Part shown: in pieces, positions 17,292 to 25,731 of the stretch | How positions within the stretch are numbered: position 1 is the stretch's first letter | Layout of the letters: each line of letters opens with the position of its first letter | NCBI RefSeq assembly: GCF_017877135.1 | Contig: NZ_JAGIPH010000007.1 | Span: 178,556-242,555, forward strand | DNA length: 64,000 nt | Direction: 5' to 3' | From: Neorhizobium galegae | GTDB lineage: Bacteria; Pseudomonadota; Alphaproteobacteria; Rhizobiales; Rhizobiaceae | Position numbers and translations under genes: made by a program | The notes under the pieces: model-generated | The model's input: only the letters and a program-made list of their open reading frames with translations | What the model was told of the DNA's origin: nothing | Database searches by the model: none

Positions 17292-18398
17292 TCAGTGCGT
17301 GCCGGACACGCCCTGCTGTGCAAAGGCTGAAGCTTGCGGCTCGACCCGCTCTCCGCTCGCATCGAAATAATGGAGGTCGGCCATGTCAAAACCAATCGGG
17401 ACGGTCTGCCCGGCACGATAGGCGGCCTGGCCGCCCGCCGTTGCCAGCAGGATCTGCCCGCTCGACAGCGCAATGTGCAACAGCGTCTCGTTGCCGAGAT
17501 ATTCGACAAGTCGGATCACGCCCTCGCCTACCACGTCGCCGGCGCCGATGCGCAGCGACCCCGGCCGCACGCAGAGCGTCAGGGCGCTATCCGTGGTCGG
17601 CAGCTGCGGCAGTGAAAAATCGCCCAAGCCCTCGACATTTGCCGTGCGCCCGCCTGCCGTCACCTTTGCCTCCAGCTTGTTGATTTTCGGCGATCCAATG
17701 AAACCGGCGACAAAGAGGTTCTGCGGGCGCGTATAAAGCTCCTGCGGGGTGCCGACCTGCTCGATCTTGCCGGATCGCAGGACGACGATGCGGCTTGCCA
17801 TGGTCATGGCTTCCACCTGGTCATGCGTCACATAGATCATCGTGGTGCCGAGGCGGGCATAGAGCGAGGCAAGTTCGGCGCGCATCTGCACACGCAGTTC
17901 CGCATCGAGATTGGACAGCGGCTCGTCGAACAGGAAGAGCTTTGGCTCGCGCACGATCGCCCGGCCGATGGCAACGCGCTGCTTCTGGCCACCCGACAGC
18001 TGGCGCGGCTTGCGGTCCATCAGCGGCTCGATCTGCAGGATACGGGCGGCATCCGCCACCCGGCGCTCCACTTCGGCGCGCGGCATGCGGAAGTTCTGCA
18101 GGCCGAAGGCGAGGTTTTTGCGCACGGTCATGTGCGGATAGAGCGCGTAGCTCTGGAACACCATCGAAAGCTCGCGCTTGGACGCTGGCAGGTCGTTCAC
18201 TACCTGGGCGCCGATGGCAACCGTTCCGTCGGTGATATCCTCAAGCCCGGCGATCATGCGCAAAAGTGTCGACTTGCCGCAGCCGGAGGGGCCGACGAGC
18301 ACCAGAAATTCGCCGTCGTGGATATCGAGATTGAGGCCCTTGATGATCTGCAGGGCGCCGTAGCTCTTGCCGACATTGCGCAGTGTCAAACCCGCCAT
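17292..18398 (-). CDS. carbohydrate ABC transporter ATP-binding protein (MalK/UgpC type)
   Basis: This 368-residue ATPase has Walker [10 protein letters not shown] at 36-44, the signature LSGGQKQR near residue 133, Walker [13 protein letters not shown] and the switch His in [11 protein letters not shown]. The C-terminal 130 residues form the regulatory OB-fold typical of CUT1-type sugar importers. It energises import at the cytoplasmic face of the inner membrane through the two permeases encoded just upstream (28-base gap). It closely resembles UgpC at 38.1 kb, so cross-use between the two importers is conceivable. Confidence 0.92.
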   Translation of the reverse strand: MAGLTLRNVGKSYGALQIIKGLNLDIHDGEFLVLVGPSGCGKSTLLRMIAGLEDITDGTVAIGAQVVNDLPASKRELSMVFQSYALYPHMTVRKNLAFGLQNFRMPRAEVERRVADAARILQIEPLMDRKPRQLSGGQKQRVAIGRAIVREPKLFLFDEPLSNLDAELRVQMRAELASLYARLGTTMIYVTHDQVEAMTMASRIVVLRSGKIEQVGTPQELYTRPQNLFVAGFIGSPKINKLEAKVTAGGRTANVEGLGDFSLPQLPTTDSALTLCVRPGSLRIGAGDVVGEGVIRLVEYLGNETLLHIALSSGQILLATAGGQAAYRAGQTVPIGFDMADLHYFDASGERVEPQASAFAQQGVSGTH

Positions 18399-18426
18399 TT
18401 TGCTTTCCTTGTTTCCTGTACGGCGC

Positions 18427-19344
18427 TTATTTCATTCCGGACGTGGCAATGCCGCGGACGATGAATTTCTGGAAAAGGACGAAGAAGAGAACGACCGGCA
18501 CCAGCGAGAGCACCGACATGGCAAACATCTGGCCATAGGCGGACTGCCCCTCCTGATCGAGAAAGAGGCGAAGGGCGAGCGGCACCGTGTAGCTCTTGAT
18601 GTCGTTCAGATAGATGAGCGGCGCCAGAAAATCCTCCCAGACCCAGATCATCGAGAAGATGGCGGCCGTTCCCATGGCCGGCAGCGACAGGGGCAGGATC
18701 ACGGCCCAGTAGATCTTGAAGGGCGAGCAGCCGTCGATCATCGCCGCCTCGTCCAGTTCGCGCGGAAGCTGGCGGAAGAACTGCACCATCAGGAAGATGA
18801 AGAAGGTATCGGAGGCCAGGAAACGCGGCACCACCAGCGGAAGGTAGGTATCCACCCAGCCCAGCTGCAGAAACTGCACATATTGCGGGATGAGCACCAC
18901 GTGATACGGGATCATCAGCGTCATCATCATCAGCGCGAAGAAGAAGTTGCGGCCGGTGAACCGCAGGCGCGCGAACGCATAGGCTGCAAAGGAGCAGGAA
19001 ATCAGGTTGCCGATGACCGAGAGGACCGTGACGATGGCCGAATTGACATAAAACACCGAAAAGGATTGCGGCAGCGCATGCCAGCCGGCGCTGTAATTGT
19101 CGAATTTGAACGTCGAGGGCCAAAGGTCGAGATTGCCGAAAATCTCGTTCTCCGGCTTCAGCGAGGCCGACAAAAGCCAGACCAGCGGATAGAGCATGAT
19201 GAAGGACACGCCGATCAGAAAGGCGTGCTTCAGGAGGCGGGCATTCCGATCGCGCTTCTTGCGCTGGAGCATGAAGGCATGCGCAAGGCGGGTGGCCTCG
19301 TCCAGTTCCATCGCGGCTTCAAGGTCAGTCACGCTCGTTTTCAT
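18427..19344 (-). CDS. carbohydrate ABC transporter permease (MalG type)
   Basis: The 305-residue protein has six predicted membrane helices and the MalG-type EAA loop ELDEAAMIDGCSPFKIYWAVILPLS near residue 205, where the ATPase docks. A roughly 35-residue cytoplasmic N-terminal tail precedes the first helix. Its start overlaps the end of the partner permease gene by 20 bases, indicating coupled translation. It forms the channel heterodimer with the upstream permease. The substrate is not evident from sequence; the neighbouring dehydrogenase suggests a sugar or polyol. Confidence 0.9.
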   Translation of the reverse strand: MKTSVTDLEAAMELDEATRLAHAFMLQRKKRDRNARLLKHAFLIGVSFIMLYPLVWLLSASLKPENEIFGNLDLWPSTFKFDNYSAGWHALPQSFSVFYVNSAIVTVLSVIGNLISCSFAAYAFARLRFTGRNFFFALMMMTLMIPYHVVLIPQYVQFLQLGWVDTYLPLVVPRFLASDTFFIFLMVQFFRQLPRELDEAAMIDGCSPFKIYWAVILPLSLPAMGTAAIFSMIWVWEDFLAPLIYLNDIKSYTVPLALRLFLDQEGQSAYGQMFAMSVLSLVPVVLFFVLFQKFIVRGIATSGMK

Positions 19345-20218
19345 AATGCACCCAGTATTTCGAGGTGAAGAAAGCGATCGCCGTGAAGATCGCGATGATG
19401 ATCAGGAGCACCCAGGCAAGTGCCGAGGCATAGCCCATGCGGAAGAACTTGAAGGCTTCGTTGAACAGATAAACCGTGTAGAACAGCAGGCTGTCGGCCG
19501 GCGCGCCGCTGCCGTTCGAAATGATGAAGGCGCTTGAAAACGTCTTGAAGGCCTCGATGGTCTGCAGCACCAGGTTGAAGAAGATGACGGGGGCGAGAAG
19601 CGGCAGCGTGATGCGGGTGAACTGGCGCCAGGGCGGCGTTCCGTCGATTTCGGCGGCCTCGTAAAGATCGCGGGGAATGCCGCGAAGACCGGCGAGAAAG
19701 ATCAGCATCGGCGAGCCGAATTGCCACATGGCAAGGATCACCAGCGTATAGAGCGAGGTGTCCGGATTGGTCAGCCAGTTCGGCCCGGATACACCTAAAT
19801 AGCCGAGTGTCTGGTTGACGACGCCGTTTGCATCGAAAAGCTGGCGCCAGAGGATGGCAATGGCGATCGAGGCACCGAGCAGCGAGGGCAGATAGAAGAT
19901 CGCCCGGTAAAACCCGATGCTGCGCAGGCCCTTGTCGAGCAGCATCGCCACGCCAAGCGCCATGATCAGCCGCGCCGGAACGGCCAGCACCACGTAATGG
20001 AACGTCACCTCCAGCGCCTTCCAGAAGCGGCGGTCGCGGGTGAACATGTAGGTGTAGTTGTCAAAGCCTATCCAGCGCGGCGCATTCACCATGTCGTATC
20101 GGGTAAACGACAGGTAGAGCGAGGCCAGGATCGGCCCGAGCGCCAGCAGGAAAAACCCGATGAACCAGGGCATGAGGAACAGGTATCCGGGGGCATTGCG
20201 GGCAATGAAACGTTTCAT
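19325..20218 (-). CDS. carbohydrate ABC transporter permease (MalF type)
   Basis: From ATG 20218 the protein has 297 residues with six membrane helices and the EAA loop DLYEAAEIDGTPPWRQFTRITLPLL near residue 205. I prefer 20218 because the sequence MKRFIARNAPGYLFLMPWF is the usual beginning of such permeases; a longer reading from 20257 lacks a ribosome site. This is the first intact gene of the transporter operon. In related loci a periplasmic binding-protein gene sits immediately upstream; here there is only a 570-base gap with a strong orphan ribosome site. Confidence 0.9.
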   Translation of the reverse strand: MKRFIARNAPGYLFLMPWFIGFFLLALGPILASLYLSFTRYDMVNAPRWIGFDNYTYMFTRDRRFWKALEVTFHYVVLAVPARLIMALGVAMLLDKGLRSIGFYRAIFYLPSLLGASIAIAILWRQLFDANGVVNQTLGYLGVSGPNWLTNPDTSLYTLVILAMWQFGSPMLIFLAGLRGIPRDLYEAAEIDGTPPWRQFTRITLPLLAPVIFFNLVLQTIEAFKTFSSAFIISNGSGAPADSLLFYTVYLFNEAFKFFRMGYASALAWVLLIIIAIFTAIAFFTSKYWVHYENERD

Positions 20219-20788
20219 GGCGGTGCCTTTGCAAGCGTTGCCGATATCTGCAGGCACTGAAAAATGGCCTTGCCGGCAGATGCCGATCGGTTTCAGCGGG
20301 CGCGCGCGACGATGGACGCGGGCGCCAGGCTCAGCTTTCCAGAAAGGCAGCGCTCATCCATCCGAAAGCACGCGGTGCTGTTGCCCCCGGCAGCCCTTGC
20401 CCGACGGGTTTCTGACCGTTGCAGCGCGCCACGTCGGTCGGCCGGGCCCGACAGGGCACCCTCTGCCGCTGGAACGTGCGAAAAATGTCCTTGTGTGACC
20501 CATGCCATGACACCCTCCTCCTTCGTCCGGCCTCTTCATGCCGGCAATCTTGTTCCCGAAGGCCTCCACTCCTTCGGTCTTCGCCCGGCCCCGGGGGCCG
20601 AACGGCAGGCTTGCGGCTGTCGCCCGGCCTCAATCGGGTGCCGGATCTCCTGACAGGATCTCCGGGACAGACAACTTGAGGCGCACCCTGACCGTCCGAT
20701 CACTCAAGCGGCAGGGCCAGCTGCGGCCTATGACAAGTCATATAATCATCATATGACTTGCGCAAGTCTCCGAACGAAGCGAGACGCG
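20219..20788. other. gap where the ABC substrate-binding protein gene would be expected
   Basis: This stretch lies between the GntR gene and the first permease, the usual position of the sugar-binding protein. On the minus strand a very strong ribosome site (AAGGAGGAGGG, 20523-20513) precedes ATG codons at 20508 and 20503. The frames that follow run only 71 and about 49 codons and contain no recognisable signal peptide or binding-protein sequence. Upstream lies a palindromic operator (20734-20760). The pattern suits a lost or internally deleted binding-protein gene whose leader survives. A small unrelated gene cannot be excluded. Confidence 0.5.
20734..20760. promoter_or_regulatory. perfect inverted repeat, probable GntR operator of the ABC operon
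   Basis: CAAGTCATAT (20734-20743) and ATATGACTTG (20751-20760) are exact inverted repeats around a 7-base spacer. The site lies 28 bases after the GntR stop codon and upstream of the ABC operon leader. It contains TCAT-N3-ATGA (20746-20756), which also occurs at the centre of the palindrome upstream of gntR, suggesting both are bound by the same regulator. Confidence 0.7.
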
Positions 20789-21538
20789 TTACGCCGTTCC
20801 GCCACCCTTTGGGCGCAGCGCGCGGGCAATGGCGCGGTAGCGTTCCTGCGAGCCTTCCAGGTGCCGGCGCATCGCCGCGCGGGCCGCCTCGGGCTCTTGC
20901 GCCGAGATTGCATCGGCAATTCGCGCGTGCTCCTCCACCACCTGCCCCAGATAGGCCTCGCTATGCGAGGAGGCGAGGTTGGGCAGATTGGCACGCGGAA
21001 TGGCGGCAAGGCCGAAGCGCACCATGGCATTGACATAGAAACTGTTGTTGGTGGCGCGGGCGATGGCGAGGTGGAAATCGTAATCCGCCTGCGAGGCGGA
21101 TGCCTTGGCCGCCACCAGATCCGCCATCTCGTCATTGCTGGCCCGGATCTCGAACTCCTGCGCCGACGAGCGGCGCACGGCCGCAAGTGCTGCGCTTTCC
21201 GTCTCGATCCCGACGCGAAGTTCCAGCATTTCCAGTGTCTTTGGAATGGACCCCTGGTCTTCCGGGCTCAGAAACGGCTCGTTGCCGGGCGCCGCGTCGC
21301 AGACGAAAACGCCGCGCCCCTGCTCCGCCTTGATGAGACCCGCCGCCCGCAACTCGGCCAGCGCCTCGCGGATCACGGTGCGGCTCACGCCAAACCGTTC
21401 AATCAGCCCAGGCTCGGTCGGCAGTTGCGCGCCGGCGGCCAGACGCCCGTCGGCAATATCGAGGCGCAGCTGCGCGATCACGGCTTCGGCAAGCCGTGCC
21501 TTGCGCGGTTCCTCTTTCGCCAATGGCATCTTGTCCAT
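20789..21538 (-). CDS. GntR family regulator, FadR/FCD subgroup
   Basis: The 249-residue regulator (ATG 21538, with a G-rich ribosome site) has an N-terminal winged helix (about residues 15-85, including GAQLPTEPGLIERFGVSRTVIREALAELRAAGLI) and an all-helical FCD effector domain. The FCD metal and ligand residues are visible in DYDFHLAIARATNN and the later HSEAY and EEHARI segments. Proteins of this group usually repress sugar-acid or sugar catabolic operons until an intermediate binds. It is transcribed in the same direction as the ABC operon, and two related palindromes (20734-20760 and 21579-21597) flank it, suggesting control of both the operon and itself. A longer start at 21586 would overlap the second palindrome. 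Confidence 0.88.
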   Translation of the reverse strand: MDKMPLAKEEPRKARLAEAVIAQLRLDIADGRLAAGAQLPTEPGLIERFGVSRTVIREALAELRAAGLIKAEQGRGVFVCDAAPGNEPFLSPEDQGSIPKTLEMLELRVGIETESAALAAVRRSSAQEFEIRASNDEMADLVAAKASASQADYDFHLAIARATNNSFYVNAMVRFGLAAIPRANLPNLASSHSEAYLGQVVEEHARIADAISAQEPEAARAAMRRHLEGSQERYRAIARALRPKGGGTA

Positions 21539-21578
21539 ACCGCCCCCCGACACCCCGTCTTGCGGTTTCCGATCGCCA

Positions 21579-21597
21579 AAATTCATATTATGAATTT
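21579..21597. promoter_or_regulatory. palindrome upstream of gntR, probable autoregulatory operator
   Basis: AAATTCATA (21579-21587) and TATGAATTT (21589-21597) form a perfect 9-bp inverted repeat around one base. The core TCAT-N3-ATGA is the same as in the operator at 20734-20760. It lies about 40 bases upstream of the preferred GntR start and could also influence the divergent gene at 21803. Confidence 0.6.
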
Positions 21598-21802
21598 ATT
21601 TTCACCTTTAAACACGCCGAAACGCGCCAGCGCAAGTCCTGTCGCGCCGAGCGACATCAAAGCGTGCCGGTCTGCGCGCCTTGAGGCTCAGACGGGATGA
21701 GCAAAATTGACGCATTGCCGGTTGGCGGGACGGCGTGTAAGCCTGTGTTCCAGGGAAGGCGCGAAGAGGCAAGCGACGACAGGCATGACGAGGTCTATTT
21801 CC

Positions 21803-22183
21803 ATGGCTGGGATGGTGCGCATCATGTGTGCGCTTGCCTTGCTGTGCCTCGGCCTTGTCCACAAGCCTCCCGTCATTGCGACGGCGGGGATCCCGCTGAC
21901 AGAGATCGCCGCCTATGTGCTGCCGGATGGCACGCTGCCCGTCCTTTGCGTCACCAGTCACGACGACGGCAAGGCGCATCCTCATGATGAGGGTCGCAGC
22001 ACCGGCTGCGAGGCCTGCCGCCTCAATGCCTCCGTCATCCTGCCGGCCCCTGCCCTCGTTGCGTTCGCAACGGTTGAGCGTGTGCGCAATACCGTTCTGC
22101 CAAAGCGCTCCGAAGCACATTACCGGCAGTTGTTTCCGCCCAACACCGGCCCCCGCGCCCCGCCTTCCGGCCTGATTGCCTGA
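21803..22183 (+). CDS. small exported His/Cys protein, DUF2946-like
   Basis: About 126 residues from ATG 21803 (another ATG at 21785 is possible). Residues 4-20 are hydrophobic and look like a signal peptide or anchor. The middle has a His/Asp-rich patch (HDDGKAHPHDE, 53-63) followed by CEAC at 69-72, and the tail ends with proline-rich GPRAPPSGL. This arrangement resembles short DUF2946-type proteins found beside TonB, PepSY or copper genes, and the His and Cys residues suggest metal binding. It precedes the PepSY gene by 200 bases and probably belongs with the downstream copper-handling genes. The family assignment is tentative. Confidence 0.55.
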   Translation: MAGMVRIMCALALLCLGLVHKPPVIATAGIPLTEIAAYVLPDGTLPVLCVTSHDDGKAHPHDEGRSTGCEACRLNASVILPAPALVAFATVERVRNTVLPKRSEAHYRQLFPPNTGPRAPPSGLIA

Positions 22184-22383
22184 AACCCTCGCGCCCTTGT
22201 CGGGCTGCGGGATCCTTCAGCCAGCGCCGGCTCAACACTGCCCCCTGCGGCATCCCGGCGCGCAGTTCGGATATCTCCCATGTTCCACTTCTTCCTGCCC
22301 TGTGCTCCGGAGCAGCCCCTCGCTGCGACGCTGCGTTCACGCGTGGCCTTTGTCGCGATCCCCAGCTGCAAGGCGGCTTCGCG

Positions 22384-23796
22384 ATGAGCACCGTGACCCA
22401 CACGATCGACGCAAAACCGGCCGCCGGCTTCCAGCGCCGCTTCTACATCACCGCCTGGCGCTGGCATTTCTACGCGGGGCTTTACGTCGCCCCTTTCCTT
22501 GCGATGCTGGCCGTGACCGGCCTCATCATGCTGTGGTCTTCGGTGCTTGCTGGCCGCGACGGCGAAAATCTCTATTCCGTTGCACCGCTTTCGCAAACGC
22601 TCGCCGTCTCGCAACAGGCCCAGGCCGCGCTCGCCGTCGTGCCGGACGGTGTCCTGAAACAGTATATCGCACCGCGCACCGACGATCAGGCCGCCCTCTT
22701 CCGCGTCAACAGCGGGTCGCAATCGATCATGGTGGCGGTCGATCCCTATCGCGGCGTGGCGCTTGGCCAGTGGCAGCGCCGCACCGCCCTTTACGATCTG
22801 GCCGATACCATTCACGGCACGCTGCTGATCGGAACGCTTGGCGACCGGCTGATCGAAATCGCCGCGGGCTTTGCCGTGATGCTGGTGGTGACCGGCCTTT
22901 ACCTCTGGTGGCCCCGCGACACCGGCTGGCGCTCCGTTCTTGTGCCGCAGCTTGCGACGCGGGGCCGAGCCCTATGGAAATCGCTGCATATGACAGTCGG
23001 GTTCTACGCCAGCATCATCCTTCTCGCCTTCCTTCTGTCCGGCCTTACCTGGGCCGGCATCTGGGGCGAAAAATTCACCCAGGCCTGGAGCACCTTCCCG
23101 GCTGAAAAGTGGGACAACGTGCCGTTGTCCGATGCGACGCACGCCAGCATGAACCATGACGGCGTGAAAAACGTGCCCTGGGCGCTGGAGCAGACGCCGA
23201 TGCCGGCCTCCGGTTCCAGCGCCGGCGTGACCGGGATTGCGCAAGGTCACCCGGTCGACCTCGACGGCGTGGTGGCGCTTGCCCGCAGGCTGGGCTTTGA
23301 CCAACGGTTCCAGCTGTCCTTCCCCGGCGGCGAAACAGGCGTGTGGACGATCGCCCGTGATACGATGAGCAATGACAGCAGCGATCCGCTGTCGGATCGC
23401 ACCGTGCATGTCGATCGCTACACCGGCCGGATCCTTGCCGACATCGGCTTTGCCGATTACGGCGTAGCCGGCAAGGCCATGGCCGTCGGCGTCGCACTTC
23501 ATGAGGGCGACATGGGCGTCTGGAATATCGCGCTCAACACGCTGTTTTGCCTTTCCATCCTGTTTCTGTCGGTAAGCGGCGTGGTGATGTGGTGGAAAAG
23601 GCGGCCGAAGCGCGCCGGCTTTCGCCTGATGGCGCCGACGGTCACCGAGCCGGGCCCGTTCTGGAAGGGCGGCGCACTGGTGATGCTGGCGCTATCGGTT
23701 CTCTTTCCGCTTTCCGGCGCGGTTCTTGTCACCGTCATCGCCGCCGATCTGCTGATCCTCAGACATCTGAAACCGCTGAAGCGGGCCATCGGATGA
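22384..23796 (+). CDS. PepSY-associated transmembrane protein
   Basis: The 470-residue protein has four main membrane helices: about 30-55 (YVAPFLAMLAVTGLIMLW), 160-180, 205-225 and a C-terminal pair near 385-460. It matches the PepSY_TM layout, with HFYAGLYVAPF at the start and periplasmic PepSY-like segments, one ending in VHVDRYTGRILADIGFADYG. Conserved His in the helices (HFYAG, IHGTLLIG, LHMTVGFY, LHEGDMG) could hold haem b, as in siderophore-reductase relatives such as FsrB/FoxB-type proteins. A role in periplasmic reduction of iron or copper complexes is inference. Neighbours are a small His/Cys protein, PCu(A)C and SCO. Confidence 0.85.
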   Translation: MSTVTHTIDAKPAAGFQRRFYITAWRWHFYAGLYVAPFLAMLAVTGLIMLWSSVLAGRDGENLYSVAPLSQTLAVSQQAQAALAVVPDGVLKQYIAPRTDDQAALFRVNSGSQSIMVAVDPYRGVALGQWQRRTALYDLADTIHGTLLIGTLGDRLIEIAAGFAVMLVVTGLYLWWPRDTGWRSVLVPQLATRGRALWKSLHMTVGFYASIILLAFLLSGLTWAGIWGEKFTQAWSTFPAEKWDNVPLSDATHASMNHDGVKNVPWALEQTPMPASGSSAGVTGIAQGHPVDLDGVVALARRLGFDQRFQLSFPGGETGVWTIARDTMSNDSSDPLSDRTVHVDRYTGRILADIGFADYGVAGKAMAVGVALHEGDMGVWNIALNTLFCLSILFLSVSGVVMWWKRRPKRAGFRLMAPTVTEPGPFWKGGALVMLALSVLFPLSGAVLVTVIAADLLILRHLKPLKRAIG

Positions 23797-23895
23797 GAAA
23801 TCCTTTGGGTCGCCGGCGGCAAAGCACCCGGCGGCCCTACCCGAAAACCGTCACACCCGCTATTTGACCCTTCAAGAGAAGACAGGAACAGTATC

Positions 23896-24402
23896 ATGAA
23901 AAGACAGATCGCAGCCGCCTGCACCGCCTTGTTTCTCCTCGTCGCGCAGGGCGCGTCTGCCCATGGCTTCAAGGTCGGCCCGCTGGAGATCGGCCACCCC
24001 TATTCCCGCGCCATGCTGCCGGGCGCCAAGGTGGGTGGCGGTTACTTCAAGATCGTCAACACCGGCGACACGGCAGACCGGCTGGTGAGCGTCACCTCCG
24101 ATCGTTCGCCCGACGTGCAGATCCACGAGATGAAGATGGAGGGCTCCATCATGGAAATGCGCCCGCTGCCCAACGGTCTTGCCGTGCCGGCCCATGAAAC
24201 GGTGGAGCTGAAGCCCGCCAGCTATCACGTGATGTTCACCAACGTTACCCAGCCGTTCAAGGAAGGCGAAATGATCAAGGCCACGCTCAATTTTGAAAAG
24301 GCAGGCCCGGTCGAGGTGGAATTCGTTGTCGGACCGGCCGGTGGTGACAAGGCAGGCGGCGAAGCGGGCGGCCACGATGCGCATAAGGACCATGGAAAAT
24401 GA
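23896..24402 (+). CDS. periplasmic copper chaperone PCu(A)C
   Basis: The 168-residue protein has a cleavable signal peptide (about 1-22, ending at GASA) and a cupredoxin-like PCu(A)C domain. The copper site pattern is present with His77, Met88, His111 and Met113 (IHEMKMEGSIMEM and SYHVMF). A flexible Gly/His/Asp-rich tail (GGHDAHKDHGK) could bind a further metal ion. PCu(A)C delivers Cu(I) to the CuA or CuB site of cytochrome oxidase together with SCO proteins. Its stop overlaps the SCO start (ATGA), so the two are translated together. Confidence 0.93.
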   Translation: MKRQIAAACTALFLLVAQGASAHGFKVGPLEIGHPYSRAMLPGAKVGGGYFKIVNTGDTADRLVSVTSDRSPDVQIHEMKMEGSIMEMRPLPNGLAVPAHETVELKPASYHVMFTNVTQPFKEGEMIKATLNFEKAGPVEVEFVVGPAGGDKAGGEAGGHDAHKDHGK

Positions 24403-24992
24403 GCCGCGCACCGCTTTCGCTGGCAGCGATTGGTCTTGCCAGCATCTTTGTTGCCGCGCTGGTTGCCGTCATGGTCTGGGTATCGGCCGATAGTGCCCGT
24501 GCCCGTCCCGGCCCCTTTCATGCGGCGTTTTCGCTGATCGACGACCGGGGCAACCCGGTCGATGAAACCCTCTTCAAGCGGGGGCCGGCGCTCGTCTATT
24601 TCGGCTATACCCATTGCCCGGAAGTGTGCCCTACCACGCTCTTCGAAGTGGCCGGCTGGCTGAAGCAGTTGGGGCCGGAGGGCGAGAAACTTGGCGCCTA
24701 TTTCTTCACCATCGATCCGGCGCGCGACAGCCCGCAGGTCATGCATGACTATGTCACCTCCATCACCGACCGCATCACGGGGATTACCGGTCCCGATGCG
24801 GAAATGAAAAAGGTGACCGCCGGCTGGATGATCCACGCGGAACGATCCTATGGCGATGACAGCGACTATCACATGAGCCATACGACATCGCTCTTGATGG
24901 TGGGGGCGGATGGCCGCCTGAAGGGCATGATCCCCTATGGATCCGATGACGAGACGGCGCTCAACAAGATCCGCACGACGCTGTTGCGCTGA
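24399..24992 (+). CDS. SCO1/SenC family protein, copper insertion into cytochrome oxidase
   Basis: This 197-residue protein has an N-terminal membrane anchor (about residues 8-30) and a periplasmic thioredoxin-like fold. The copper/thiol site is Cys73-Pro-Glu-Val-Cys77-Pro and the third ligand is in YHMSHTTSLLMV (His161, with His158 nearby). SCO proteins reduce and metallate the CuA site of cytochrome c oxidase. Coupling with PCu(A)C by ATGA overlap supports that role, although no oxidase subunits are in the window. It is convergent with the Mrp operon. Confidence 0.93.
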   Translation: MSRAPLSLAAIGLASIFVAALVAVMVWVSADSARARPGPFHAAFSLIDDRGNPVDETLFKRGPALVYFGYTHCPEVCPTTLFEVAGWLKQLGPEGEKLGAYFFTIDPARDSPQVMHDYVTSITDRITGITGPDAEMKKVTAGWMIHAERSYGDDSDYHMSHTTSLLMVGADGRLKGMIPYGSDDETALNKIRTTLLR

Positions 24993-25054
24993 GGCGCCCC
25001 AGACGAGCGCGGGGGCAGGACGATGGTGCCGTACGTCCGGAATGGACCTCGGCA

Positions 25055-25453
25055 TCAGTTCTCCTCGGCGTTGCCCTGGATTGCCTCGACATCTTCCAGA
25101 TCATGCTGGTGCTTTTCCGGCACGTTGCCGTTGCTTTCCGCCCGGTCGCGGTGAAGGGCGGCACGCGCCAGAAGCATGAAGGTAATCGGCGTCGTCACGG
25201 TCACGAACAGGCCGATGAGGATTTCGTGCAGAACAGGCCGTGACGACGAAACGGAGAAATACACCATCGAGGCCAGCATGATGCCGCCGACACCCCAGCT
25301 CGTGCCAAGCGTCGGCGCGTGCAGGCGTTCATAGAAGGTCGGCAGCCGCAGGAAGCCGATGGCGCCGATGAGAGCCAAGGCCGATCCGAAGATCAGGAAG
25401 GCCGCCACCACCATGGCAGCCCAGAGCGGCAGGTCCGAGACGGGCTGGATCAT
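25055..25453 (-). CDS. mrpG: Mrp-type cation/H+ antiporter subunit G
   Basis: From ATG 25453 the product has 132 residues with three membrane helices and the MrpG/MnhG motif GAIGFLRLPTFYERLHAPTLGTSWGVGGIML. The C-terminal tail (RDRAESNGNVPEKHQHDLEDVEAIQGN) is longer and more acidic than usual. It is the last gene of the six-gene operon, overlapping mrpF by ATGA. Subunits E, F and G form the small membrane part of the complex. In rhizobia the genes are also called pha or mnh. Confidence 0.92.
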   Translation of the reverse strand: MIQPVSDLPLWAAMVVAAFLIFGSALALIGAIGFLRLPTFYERLHAPTLGTSWGVGGIMLASMVYFSVSSSRPVLHEILIGLFVTVTTPITFMLLARAALHRDRAESNGNVPEKHQHDLEDVEAIQGNAEEN

Positions 25454-25731
25454 TCGATCACCTCCCCGCGCATGAGGAATTTGGCAAGGGCAACGGTTGC
25501 GACGAAGCCCAGCATCCCGATGACCAGCGCTGCCTCGAAATAGATGGTGCTGCCGGTTCCGATCCCGAAGGTGACGAGCATCAGCATGGCATTGATATAG
25601 AGCGTATCGAGCCCGATGATGCGGTCCTGCGCGCGGGGTCCCCGGAACATGCGCACCGAGGCGATCGCCATGGCAAGTGCAATGAGCAGCTGGGCGATGG
25701 AAATGGCGGTGAGAAGGATCACGGCGCTCAT
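25450..25731 (-). CDS. mrpF: Mrp-type cation/H+ antiporter subunit F
   Basis: The 93-residue protein from ATG 25731 has three membrane helices and the MrpF core VRMFRGPRAQDRIIGLDTLYINAML, including the conserved Arg and Asp (RIIGLD) important in the family. The start overlaps the mrpE stop as ATGA and its end overlaps mrpG the same way, so the chain is translationally coupled. A longer reading upstream of 25731 lies inside mrpE and is not real. Confidence 0.92.
   Translation of the reverse strand: MSAVILLTAISIAQLLIALAMAIASVRMFRGPRAQDRIIGLDTLYINAMLMLVTFGIGTGSTIYFEAALVIGMLGFVATVALAKFLMRGEVIE

Noticed and set aside
20293..20508. 71-codon frame after a very strong ribosome site
   Set aside because: The translation matches nothing I know, has no signal peptide and is Arg/Ala/Gly-rich. 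I describe it as part of the gap instead of calling it a gene.
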